This document shows positions 1 to 6,882 of a DNA stretch of 8,458 nt, one piece after another. A program made the translations under genes and the position numbers. Each line of letters opens with the position of its first letter. Position 1 is the first letter of the stretch. The DNA is taken from NCBI GenBank assembly GCA_030614645.1, contig JAUWTR010000044.1:1-8458 (forward strand), given 5' to 3'. Source of the DNA: Candidatus Aminicenantota bacterium. GTDB lineage: Bacteria; Acidobacteriota; Aminicenantia; Aminicenantales; Aminicenantaceae. The notes under the pieces were generated by a model. That model was given only the letters and a program-made list of their open reading frames with translations. It was not told the origin of the DNA and did not search any database.

Positions 1-1242
1 AAGGGGTCTGCCGAGTTTTCATTCCCCTCTTCGGAACCGGTCCTTTATGCGGATGTAACAGAAGCAGCAAAAAAGAGGATCGAGACCGACATAAAGGAAG
101 TAAATCAGATTCTTGGCGGCGGCGTTGTTCTGGGTTCTCTGGTATTGATCGGAGGCGAACCCGGTCTTGGCAAGTCTACCCTGATGCTGCAGGTCAGCCG
201 GGATTTTGCCGCCAGCGGAGAAAAGGTCCTGTATGTTTCCGGGGAGGAATCGCTTGAGCAGATAAAACTCCGAGGGAAAAGGCTGGGAGTTGAAGGCAGC
301 AATCTGTTCTTGCTGGCCGAAACTAACCTGGAGAGAATAATTACTCAGGCCGAAAAACTCGCCCCAAAAATCTTCATTCTTGACTCAGTCCAAACCGCCT
401 ATTCCTCAAAACTATCTTCAAGCCCCGGGACAATCAGCCAGGTCCGCGAAGTGACTAATCAGGTTTTCCGGTTTGCAAAGAAAAACGATGTCTCCTCTTT
501 TCTTGTGGGACATATAACCAAGGAAGGTTCTCTTGCCGGGCCAAAATCATTAGAACATATAGTGGATGTCGTACTTTACTTTGAAGGAGAGCGAGACCAC
601 AGCCACCGGGTGCTGCGGGCCTGGAAAAACCGGTTCGGGCCTGTTTCTGAACTGGCTATTTTTGAAATGGGAGACCAGGGACTCAAAGCGATCTCCAATC
701 CCTCCGCCTTTTTCCTAAGAGAGAGACCAGTTGATGCAGCCGGAAGTGTTGTGGTGTGTACTATTAAAGGATCCCGCCCTTTATTAGCAGAGATTCAAGC
801 TCTTGTTTCTTCAACATTATTCACAGGAAATCCAAGACGAATGACTATCGGCCTTGATCATTTCAGAACCGCTATGCTGCTGGCAGTAGTTGAAAAAAAA
901 CTTGGGTATGGTTTTGGCGGAGAAGATATTCATCTCAATGTCGCAGGCGGATTGACTATCGATGAACCGGCCGCTGACCTAGGTGTGGTGACTGCGGTTA
1001 TTTCCTGCATAAAAAATAAACCTGTTCCTTCAGGGATGACGGTTATGGGCGAGATCGGATTGAGCGGAGAGATACGCTCCGTAAGTCAGCCTCTAGCCAG
1101 AATAAAAGAAGCCGCCTCCCTGGGATATAACAGTATTATTCTCCCCAAGGGAAACATTGATGCTCTTAAAAACGAGAAAACCCAGGGAATCGATCTTTAT
1201 GGGGCAAAAAACATTAAAGAGGCATTAGGCCTAATATTCTAA
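1..1242 (+). CDS. radA: DNA repair protein RadA (Sms), 5'-truncated by window edge
   Basis: RadA is a RecA-like ATPase that helps process branched recombination intermediates in the cytoplasm. The reading frame is open from base 1, so the gene begins outside the window; 413 residues are visible against about 450-460 for the family. The missing part should hold the N-terminal four-cysteine zinc finger. Visible in order, numbered from base 1: the lead-in LGGGVVLGSLVLIGG, Walker A GEPGLGKST (residues 52-60, Lys58), Walker B IFILD (124-128), the RadA-specific KNRFG motif (209-213), and a C-terminal Lon-protease-like domain (about 261-413). That domain contains DEPAADLG in place of a protease active site, as is normal for RadA. 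An in-frame TTG at 145 lies inside the Walker A approach and is not the start. The gene ends in TAA, with 86 bases before the next start. The identification is secure. Confidence 0.97.
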   Translation, partial: KGSAEFSFPSSEPVLYADVTEAAKKRIETDIKEVNQILGGGVVLGSLVLIGGEPGLGKSTLMLQVSRDFAASGEKVLYVSGEESLEQIKLRGKRLGVEGSNLFLLAETNLERIITQAEKLAPKIFILDSVQTAYSSKLSSSPGTISQVREVTNQVFRFAKKNDVSSFLVGHITKEGSLAGPKSLEHIVDVVLYFEGERDHSHRVLRAWKNRFGPVSELAIFEMGDQGLKAISNPSAFFLRERPVDAAGSVVVCTIKGSRPLLAEIQALVSSTLFTGNPRRMTIGLDHFRTAMLLAVVEKKLGYGFGGEDIHLNVAGGLTIDEPAADLGVVTAVISCIKNKPVPSGMTVMGEIGLSGEIRSVSQPLARIKEAASLGYNSIILPKGNIDALKNEKTQGIDLYGAKNIKEALGLIF

Positions 1243-1305
1243 CCCTGACCTCTGTTGCTATTTACTATTAACGAGTTATTAAGTATCATTAGAAATATTA
1301 TTTTA

Positions 1306-1311
1306 TATAAT
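1306..1311 (+). promoter_or_regulatory. candidate -10 element upstream of the yacL-like gene
   Basis: A perfect TATAAT lies in the AT-rich gap between radA and the PIN/TRAM gene. The hexamer 17 nt upstream (GTATCA, 1283-1288) matches the -35 consensus at only three of six positions. A start about 7 nt downstream of the -10 would fall at the ribosome binding site, leaving a very short leader. The AT-rich composition makes chance matches likely, so this is only a candidate for a promoter driving the yacL-htpG-ispD-ispF-gltX series. Confidence 0.3.
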
Positions 1312-1316
1312 TTTTT

Positions 1317-1320
1317 GAGG
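1317..1320 (+). promoter_or_regulatory. ribosome binding site deciding the yacL-like start
   Basis: GAGG sits 8 nt before the ATG at 1329 but only 2 nt before the in-frame TTG at 1323. The spacing selects ATG 1329 as the start. Confidence 0.7.
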
Positions 1321-1328
1321 ATTTGATA

Positions 1329-2315
1329 ATGAGTATATTAATTTTTCGTTTGGTGGTTATTGCTTTAATAACTCTTTCGGGATATTTTTTTCCGCCTTTT
1401 AAATTAGAAAACATCTATGGGGCTATCGCCGGATTTCTTCTAAGTCTTGTGACCATCTATCTGGAGACCATGATTAGGAAAAGCCAGTTCAAAATTATCT
1501 GGAGTGCCACATTGGGAACATTTGCCGGGGTTGTGCTGGGCTGGCTGCTGGGATCGATTTACCGTACTATTTCAAACGATAGCGCAACTTTAACCTTTAT
1601 CCAGATCTTTTTTCTGGTAATAATGCCTTATATAGGATTTTTGGTCGGCACCAGGAAGGCGGAATGGCTAAACCCTGCCCATCTGTTTCGGTTTTTTAGG
1701 GAAAAAAGCGTAGGAAAAAGCTATAAACTCCTGGATACTAGTGTCATCATCGACGGCCGCATCTTGGATATCTGTAATGCCACATTTATTGATGGAACGC
1801 TTATAGTTCCCCAATTTATTCTCCAGGAGCTTCAAATGGTAGCGGACTCTTCTGAGGATATTAAGAGGCAAAGAGGCCGAAGAGGCCTGGAAGTTCTGGA
1901 TCATCTGCAAAAATCCTCACAAGTAAATGTTACTATTACAGAAATGGATTTCCCTGATATTAAAGAAGTGGATTCCAAATTAATCGAAATGGCCAAACAA
2001 ATGGATGCAAAAATTGTGACTAATGATTTTAATCTGAATAAGGTGGCCCAACTTCAAGGAATACCTGTTTTAAATATAAATGAGCTTGCCAATGCGCTTA
2101 AACCAGTAGTTTTGCCGGGAGAGTCTATCCGGGCCTTTATCTTAAAAGAAGGTAAGGAGCAGGACCAGGGAGTGGCTTATCTGGATGATGGAACTATGGT
2201 TGTAGTAGATAATTCCCGTAAAATGATAGGTCAGACGGTAGATATAACAGTAACCTCCGTACTGCAGACAACAGTCGGGAAGATGATCTTCGGCCGCTAC
2301 AATGAGGAGACATAA
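1329..2315 (+). CDS. yacL: Membrane-anchored PIN/TRAM-domain protein, YacL-like (probable RNase)
   Basis: This protein of 328 residues has the YacL architecture. Four hydrophobic segments (about 5-23, 29-48, 57-78 and 89-108) are followed by a PIN nuclease domain (about 133-255) and a TRAM RNA-binding domain (about 260-326). The PIN acidic residues are all present: Asp136 in LLDTSVIIDGR, Glu167 in LQEL, Asp215 in EVDSKL and Asp233 in TNDFNLNK. From these families I infer a membrane-tethered, metal-dependent ribonuclease; the substrate of YacL proteins is not something I can state. The start is ATG 1329, backed by GAGG at a good distance. In Bacillus, yacL follows disA, but here it follows radA directly. 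Its stop codon lies inside the ribosome binding site of the next gene, htpG, so the two are probably co-translated. Family assignment is strong; activity is inferred. Confidence 0.92.
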   Translation: MSILIFRLVVIALITLSGYFFPPFKLENIYGAIAGFLLSLVTIYLETMIRKSQFKIIWSATLGTFAGVVLGWLLGSIYRTISNDSATLTFIQIFFLVIMPYIGFLVGTRKAEWLNPAHLFRFFREKSVGKSYKLLDTSVIIDGRILDICNATFIDGTLIVPQFILQELQMVADSSEDIKRQRGRRGLEVLDHLQKSSQVNVTITEMDFPDIKEVDSKLIEMAKQMDAKIVTNDFNLNKVAQLQGIPVLNINELANALKPVVLPGESIRAFILKEGKEQDQGVAYLDDGTMVVVDNSRKMIGQTVDITVTSVLQTTVGKMIFGRYNEET

Positions 2316-2319
2316 GGAG
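2314..2319 (+). promoter_or_regulatory. ribosome binding site deciding the htpG start
   Basis: AAGGAG overlaps the last two bases of the yacL-like stop codon and lies 6 nt before ATG 2326. The earlier in-frame ATG at 2302 has no comparable site and would add eight residues absent from the family, so 2326 is preferred. Confidence 0.8.
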
Positions 2320-2325
2320 AAGGGA

Positions 2326-4212
2326 ATGACGCAACAGAAAACAAAAAAATATGAATTCCAATCTGAAGTAAAACAACTGCTGAATATTCTGGTTTATTCT
2401 TTATATAAGAATAAGGAAGTATTCCTAAGAGAATTGGTTTCCAATGCAGTTGATGCTCTGAACAAGGTCCAATTTGAGATACTGACCAATAAAGAGGCGG
2501 AAGACAAGGACGCTGAGTTGAGAATAGATATCTCTGTAAACAAAACCAACAATACTTTAATTATAGAAGACAGCGGAGTCGGGATGGACAGGGAAGAGCT
2601 GATAGAGAATATCGGAACTATCGCCCATTCCGGGACTATGGATTTTTTAAAAAAGCTGGCCGAAGCTAAAGACAAGGAACAAGTGGACCTGATCGGAAAA
2701 TTCGGGGTGGGTTTTTACTCCAGTTTTATGGTCGCTGAAAAAATCCACATCTATACAAAATCTTTTCACAAAGAAAGCCCTGCCTACCTTTGGAAATCCA
2801 GAGGGGATTCGAATTATACCATAGCAGAAACAGTTAAGAAAAAACGCGGGACGCGCATAGAAATCTTCCTAAAAAAAGGGGGAAAAGAATTCCTGGATAA
2901 ATCTGTTATCAAGAATATCCTGGCAAAATATTCAAAATTTGTCCCTTTCCCTGTTTATATTGAAAATGAAAAGATCGAGGCGGTAGAAGCCATCTGGACT
3001 CAACCCAAATCAAGCCTTAAGAAGAAGGACTATATAGATTTTTTCAAGTTTTTTGAAAACACCCAAGAGGAACCGGAAACATATCTCCATCTTTCTTCAG
3101 ATGCTCCTGTGCAGTTTAATGCTATTTTGTACATTCCCAAGACCTCGATCGAACAGTTTGGCCTGTTCAAGATTGAACCAGGTGTTGATCTTTTTTCAAG
3201 GAAAGTGCTTATCCAAAAAGGCAACAAGGACATAATGCCTGATTATCTGAGATTCGTTAAAGGAGTTATTGATTCAGAAGATATCCCCCTAAATATTTCC
3301 CGTGAAACAATTCAAAACAATATCAAGATAATCAAGATCAGCAAGTACATCCTAAAAAAACTTATTGCCCATTTAAAAACAATGAAGGAGAAAGACCAGG
3401 AAAAATACTTGAGGATCTGGGGAAATTTCCACAGGAATTTAAAAGAGGGCATTGCCTCAGAGTTTGAAAACAAGGAGAAGATATCTCCTCTTTTACTCTT
3501 TCATTCCTCTAAGTATCCTAAAAAAGAGTACACGGATTTAAACGACTACATTGAAAGAATGGAAAAAAATCAGAAAGAGATTTTTTATATATCCGGCCTT
3601 GACCTGGAAACGATGGAGAAAAATCCGGCCCTGGAAGCATTTAAGCAAAAAGATCTGGAAGTCCTGTATTTAGACGACCCCCTTGATGAATTTGTAATCG
3701 AACATCTCAGAGAATACAAAGGTAAGTCATTTAAGCTGGCAGAAAGTGCAGATATCACAGTAGATAAGAAAAAAGAACAGGACAAAGATTATTTAAAGGG
3801 CGTAGCCGGGCTTGTCTCTTATCTCAAGAATACGTATGGAGAAAAAGTAGCGGAAGTAAAGGTCTCAAACAGGCTTGTAGACAGCCCCTGCCTGCTTGTT
3901 CAAGCTGCTGATGGCCCCTCGGTTCAGATGGAAAAAATCTTTAAAATGACAAACAAGGAGTATAAATTTGCCAAGAAAGTGCTGGAAATCAACCCAGATA
4001 ATGATCTGATCCAAGGGATGGTAAGACTTCACGGGCAAAAACCCCTCTCAAAAGAATTGAAACTTCTGGCACTTCAGCTTTTGGATAATATGCTTTTACG
4101 GGAAGGAGTCATCGAAGAGATCGATGATATTGTTCCGCGGATCCAGGAGATCATGCTGCAGGCGGTTAAGAAAGCCACTCCAGCTGCAAAACCAAAGAAA
4201 AAAAGTGGGTAG
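2326..4212 (+). CDS. htpG: Molecular chaperone HtpG (bacterial Hsp90)
   Basis: HtpG is a cytosolic, ATP-dependent homodimeric chaperone. The 628-residue product is close to the family length (E. coli 624). It opens with the typical EFQSEVKQLLNILVYSLY. The GHKL ATPase domain shows ELVSNAVDAL (36-45, catalytic Glu36 and Mg-binding Asn40), DSGVGM (82-87), GTIAHSGT (97-104) and the lid-flanking GKFGVGFYS (124-132). The middle domain carries the ATP-sensing arginine in NISRETIQ (Arg326). The C-terminal dimerisation domain follows. The extreme C-terminus is a short Lys/Ala/Pro tail (KPKKKSG). The start at ATG 2326 is set by AAGGAG overlapping the upstream stop. The TAG stop directly abuts the ATG of ispD with no bases between. 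Its place between yacL and ispD is unusual, since htpG is normally separate from this block. Confidence 0.98.
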   Translation: MTQQKTKKYEFQSEVKQLLNILVYSLYKNKEVFLRELVSNAVDALNKVQFEILTNKEAEDKDAELRIDISVNKTNNTLIIEDSGVGMDREELIENIGTIAHSGTMDFLKKLAEAKDKEQVDLIGKFGVGFYSSFMVAEKIHIYTKSFHKESPAYLWKSRGDSNYTIAETVKKKRGTRIEIFLKKGGKEFLDKSVIKNILAKYSKFVPFPVYIENEKIEAVEAIWTQPKSSLKKKDYIDFFKFFENTQEEPETYLHLSSDAPVQFNAILYIPKTSIEQFGLFKIEPGVDLFSRKVLIQKGNKDIMPDYLRFVKGVIDSEDIPLNISRETIQNNIKIIKISKYILKKLIAHLKTMKEKDQEKYLRIWGNFHRNLKEGIASEFENKEKISPLLLFHSSKYPKKEYTDLNDYIERMEKNQKEIFYISGLDLETMEKNPALEAFKQKDLEVLYLDDPLDEFVIEHLREYKGKSFKLAESADITVDKKKEQDKDYLKGVAGLVSYLKNTYGEKVAEVKVSNRLVDSPCLLVQAADGPSVQMEKIFKMTNKEYKFAKKVLEINPDNDLIQGMVRLHGQKPLSKELKLLALQLLDNMLLREGVIEEIDDIVPRIQEIMLQAVKKATPAAKPKKKSG

Positions 4213-4878
4213 ATGAAAAAGATAACAGCTATTATTGTTGCCGCTGGTAAAGGGCGGCGTTTTGGCACGACAAAGCAGTCTTGTTTGCTGGCCGGGAAGC
4301 CGGTTCTCAACTGGAGCCTGGAAAGATTCCAAGCGCATCCAAAAGTGTCTGAGATCATCCTGGTGTTAGGAAAGGAAATGCCGGCCGAAAAATATTCGAG
4401 CAGGTATGGGAAAATATCTGCTGTTGTTCCGGGCGGAAAAGAAAGACAAGACTCTGTAATAGCCGGTTTTTCCAAGCTAGATCCGGGAGGAACGGATATC
4501 GTTTTAATACATGATGGGGTAAGGCCTCTGGTGAGTGAAGATCTTATCAGCCGGGTTATTGCAGCGGCCAGAGAAAACGGGGCTGCTGTACCGGTTATCC
4601 CTCTGGAAGATACAATAAAAAAAATCCGGGGAGATAGAGTTTTGGACACTATGGATAGAGACGGACTCGGCCGGGTCCAGACCCCCCAAGGATTTGATTA
4701 CAGCATCCTGAAATCCGCCTTTGAAAAAGCCGTCAGGGAAGAGTTCTCTGGTACGGATGAAGCTTCTTTGGTTGAAAAATTAGGACAGGATATTATTGCC
4801 GTACCAGGGGAACAGCGCAATATTAAGCTTACCTCTCCTCTGGACCTTAAGATCGCCGAGGTTTTCCTTGCAGATTAA
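4213..4878 (+). CDS. ispD: 2-C-methyl-D-erythritol 4-phosphate cytidylyltransferase IspD
   Basis: IspD joins CTP and 2-C-methyl-D-erythritol 4-phosphate to give CDP-ME, the third step of the MEP isoprenoid pathway, in the cytoplasm. The length of 221 residues is typical. Visible motifs are the nucleotide-binding AAGKGRRFG (10-18) with Lys21, GGKERQDSV (74-82), IHDGVRPL (99-106, where many relatives have HDAARP), EDTIK (132-136), QTPQGF (156-161), GTDEASLVE, and the late NIKLTSPLDL holding the substrate-binding lysine. Translation starts at an ATG touching the htpG stop. There is no good Shine-Dalgarno site, so coupling to htpG translation is likely. The 3' end overlaps ispF by 11 nt. The assignment is firm. 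Confidence 0.97.
   Translation: MKKITAIIVAAGKGRRFGTTKQSCLLAGKPVLNWSLERFQAHPKVSEIILVLGKEMPAEKYSSRYGKISAVVPGGKERQDSVIAGFSKLDPGGTDIVLIHDGVRPLVSEDLISRVIAAARENGAAVPVIPLEDTIKKIRGDRVLDTMDRDGLGRVQTPQGFDYSILKSAFEKAVREEFSGTDEASLVEKLGQDIIAVPGEQRNIKLTSPLDLKIAEVFLAD
4858..4861 (+). promoter_or_regulatory. ribosome binding site supporting the TTG start of ispF
   Basis: GAGG lies inside the end of ispD and is 6 nt before TTG 4868. It is the only plausible start signal near the position where IspF proteins begin. Confidence 0.6.
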
Positions 4879-5356
4879 AACCGGGATCGGATATGACATT
4901 CATAGACTGGAACCAGGAAGAAAACTATATTTAGGAGGATCGGAGATTCCCTATTCAAAGGGATTGCTGGGGCATTCGGATGGAGATTGCCTGATCCATG
5001 CCATTATCGATGCTGTATTAGGGGCGCTGGGGGAAAAGGACATCGGCCAGTGTTTTCCGGATACAAATCCTGCTTATAAGAATATCCGCAGTACAGAGAT
5101 GCTGGTTTCTATTGCGGTGAGGTTAAAGGAAATGGATTTTGAGATAGCAAATGTGGATTCGATCATCATCTCAGAGGAACCGAATCTGAACGAATATATC
5201 CCCCAAATGAAGAATACCCTCTGTCCTATTCTGGGTCTCGCTATCAAGGACCTGGGAATCAAAGCCAAAACCAACGAAGGGATAGGCGATATCGGGCAGG
5301 GAAATGCTATCGCTGCCTGGGCAACAGTCTTGCTGATTATGGGGTCAGGTCTTTAA
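4868..5356 (+). CDS. ispF: 2-C-methyl-D-erythritol 2,4-cyclodiphosphate synthase IspF
   Basis: IspF cyclises CDP-ME 2-phosphate to ME-2,4-cyclodiphosphate with loss of CMP. It is a trimeric zinc enzyme two steps after IspD in the MEP pathway. The start is taken as TTG 4868, giving 162 residues (E. coli 159). The family signature GIGYDIHR begins at residue 6, and upstream in-frame sequence has no family character. Metal ligands are visible at Asp10 and His12 (YDIH) and His44 (DCLIHAIIDAVLGALG), with the HSDGD loop at 36-40. The C-terminal region has KTNEGIGDIGQGNAIA, the counterpart of the substrate-binding TTE/GRGEGIA stretch. It overlaps ispD by 11 nt, and gltX follows after 10 nt. Function is secure; the exact start is likely but not certain. 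Confidence 0.95.
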   Translation: MQIKTGIGYDIHRLEPGRKLYLGGSEIPYSKGLLGHSDGDCLIHAIIDAVLGALGEKDIGQCFPDTNPAYKNIRSTEMLVSIAVRLKEMDFEIANVDSIIISEEPNLNEYIPQMKNTLCPILGLAIKDLGIKAKTNEGIGDIGQGNAIAAWATVLLIMGSGL

Positions 5357-5366
5357 AACTATTAAA

Positions 5367-6866
5367 ATGAATAAAATAAATAGAGTTAGATTTGCGCCGA
5401 GCCCCACAGGATACCTTCATGTCGGCAATGCTAGAACAGCCCTTTTTAACTGGTTGTTTGCCCGCCAGAAAAAAGGGACTTCTATCCTGCGGGTTGAGGA
5501 TACTAATGTAGAAAGGTCGCAGGATAAATACGAAAAAAAATTGATAGAAGATCTGCAATGGTTAGGATTGACTTGGGACGAAGGCCCGGAGTCAGACGGA
5601 GAATACGGGCCCTACCGCCAGTCCAGCCGGCTTGATATTTATAAGAAATACACACAAAAATTGCTTCATAAAAATAGAGCCTATTATTGTTTTTGCTCCA
5701 AAGAAGAGCTGGAAAGAGAGAGGAAAACAGCCCTGGCAGCTGGAAAAATGCCGATTTACAGCGGAAAATGCCGGACCATCCTCCAGGATAAAGCAATGGA
5801 GAGAATCAAAGCCGGAGAAGAGGCTGTCGTAAGGCTGAAAACACCTGGAAAAGGAACCCTAGAGTTTAATGACCTGATCCGGGGCGAGCTTTCTTTTAAG
5901 CTGAATTTATTTGGGGACCCAATACTGGTACGGCCAAACGGACTTCCAGCCTATAATTATGCCGTGGTTATCGATGACCATCTTATGAAGATATCCCATG
6001 TTATCCGAGGAGAGGACCATATTGCTAATACCGTCCGGCAGATTTTAACCTACCAGGCCCTGGATTTTCCCCTTCCGCAATTTGCTCATCTATCCATGGT
6101 TATGGGCGAGGATAATACTCGGCTCAGCAAAAGTCATGGAGCAACAGCAGTAGACCAGTTCAATAAAGATGGAATCCTTCCCTCTGCTCTTTTCAACTAT
6201 CTGGCCTTGCTGGGGTGGGCCCCTCCAGAAGGCAAGGAAGTCTTAACCCAGGACGAAATCATTGATTTATTTGATATTAAAAAAGTCAGCCGTTCAGGTG
6301 CGATTTTTGATTATGAGAAACTATACGGGTTAAACCGGCAGCATATAAAGAAACTCTCTCCCCGCGAAAAAGCCGAAATGGCAGCTCCCCATTTACATAA
6401 AGCCGGACTTCTGCCAGACGAGATGACCGAATCTCTCTGGAAGTGGCTTGAACAGGCAGTAGATGCCCTTATAGAACGAGTGGATAGATTTTCTGACTTC
6501 CCTGCAGCTTTTTCCATGCTGTTTGATTTTTCTATCGACAAGATGGGAGCTGAAGAAAAGGAAATCCTCCAGACTGAATGCGGCCGCAAGGTTACTCTAA
6601 CTCTTGGGGAGAGGCTTTTAGATGAGGCTGAGTTCAGTTATGATGTCCTTGCTCGTATTTCCGGAGATATTAAAACTGAAACAGGGTGTAAAGGAAAGGA
6701 TCTGTTTCATCCCATCAGAGTCGCTCTAACAGGAAAGGTTTCTGGTTTGGCCCTCGATAAATTCATCCTCTTAGTCGAATCCGGAGCAGGCCTGGATTTC
6801 CCTACTCCTCTAAAGAATTGTTCAACCAGGGTTTCTGAGATAATCAAGAAAATATATGGATTCTAG
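5367..6866 (+). CDS. gltX: Glutamyl-tRNA synthetase GltX
   Basis: This class I synthetase charges tRNA with glutamate in the cytoplasm. The 499-residue product starts with VRFAPSPTGYLHVGNART (7-24), containing the HIGH-equivalent HVG. A zinc-site pattern follows with Cys108, Cys110, Tyr131 and Cys135 (YYCFCS and IYSGKC). Next come GLPAYNYAVVIDDHLM (192-207), VIRGEDHIANT (212-222) and the KMSKS-equivalent RLSKS (252-256), where many bacterial GluRS have LSKR. The rest is the helical anticodon-binding region, with the typical LFHPIRVALTG near the end. It is somewhat longer than E. coli GltX (471). No Shine-Dalgarno match lies at a useful distance; the nearest AGG is 17 nt upstream, and the start region is AT-rich. 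The C-terminal codons form part of a palindrome that spans the TAG stop. Whether it also charges tRNA-Gln cannot be judged here. Confidence 0.97.
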   Translation: MNKINRVRFAPSPTGYLHVGNARTALFNWLFARQKKGTSILRVEDTNVERSQDKYEKKLIEDLQWLGLTWDEGPESDGEYGPYRQSSRLDIYKKYTQKLLHKNRAYYCFCSKEELERERKTALAAGKMPIYSGKCRTILQDKAMERIKAGEEAVVRLKTPGKGTLEFNDLIRGELSFKLNLFGDPILVRPNGLPAYNYAVVIDDHLMKISHVIRGEDHIANTVRQILTYQALDFPLPQFAHLSMVMGEDNTRLSKSHGATAVDQFNKDGILPSALFNYLALLGWAPPEGKEVLTQDEIIDLFDIKKVSRSGAIFDYEKLYGLNRQHIKKLSPREKAEMAAPHLHKAGLLPDEMTESLWKWLEQAVDALIERVDRFSDFPAAFSMLFDFSIDKMGAEEKEILQTECGRKVTLTLGERLLDEAEFSYDVLARISGDIKTETGCKGKDLFHPIRVALTGKVSGLALDKFILLVESGAGLDFPTPLKNCSTRVSEIIKKIYGF

Positions 6867-6875
6867 AATCCTTTT
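6858..6875 (+). terminator. possible weak terminator at the gltX / gltS convergence
   Basis: The perfect palindrome GGATTCTAGAATCC (6858-6871) contains the gltX TAG stop and is followed by TTTT on the + strand. On the - strand it is followed by an AT-rich ATATATTTTC run. A hairpin would have a stem of about five base pairs and a CTAG loop, which is short for an intrinsic terminator. It could act in both directions between the convergent genes, but the evidence is weak. Confidence 0.3.
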
Positions 6876-6882
6876 CATCAAC

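Noticed and set aside
145..147. TTG as a possible start of a shorter RadA
   Set aside because: The frame stays open to base 1 and the upstream residues match RadA (LGGGVVLGS), so this TTG encodes an internal leucine.
893..900. A8 tract in radA, with others near 4617, 5533, 7642 and 7971, as possible phase-variation sites
   Set aside because: All lie within housekeeping or transporter genes in frame at Lys codons. Tracts of eight are common at this composition, and no contingency-gene context is present.
2302..2325. Earlier ATG for htpG inside the yacL-like gene
   Set aside because: There is no Shine-Dalgarno site before it, and it would add eight residues not typical of HtpG. ATG 2326 has AAGGAG at ideal spacing.
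2867..2886. Run of seven A and five G in htpG resembling a frameshift-prone slippery site
   Set aside because: The normal frame continues through it with intact Hsp90 sequence, and no frameshift product or downstream alternative frame makes sense. Similar A8 runs encoding Lys-Lys occur in radA, ispD, gltX and gltS, so it reflects AT-rich codon use.
4074..4649. Long open frame of 191 codons on the - strand across the htpG/ispD junction
   Set aside because: It lies wholly antisense to two well-supported genes, has low-complexity composition and no recognisable domain, and no ribosome binding site was evident.
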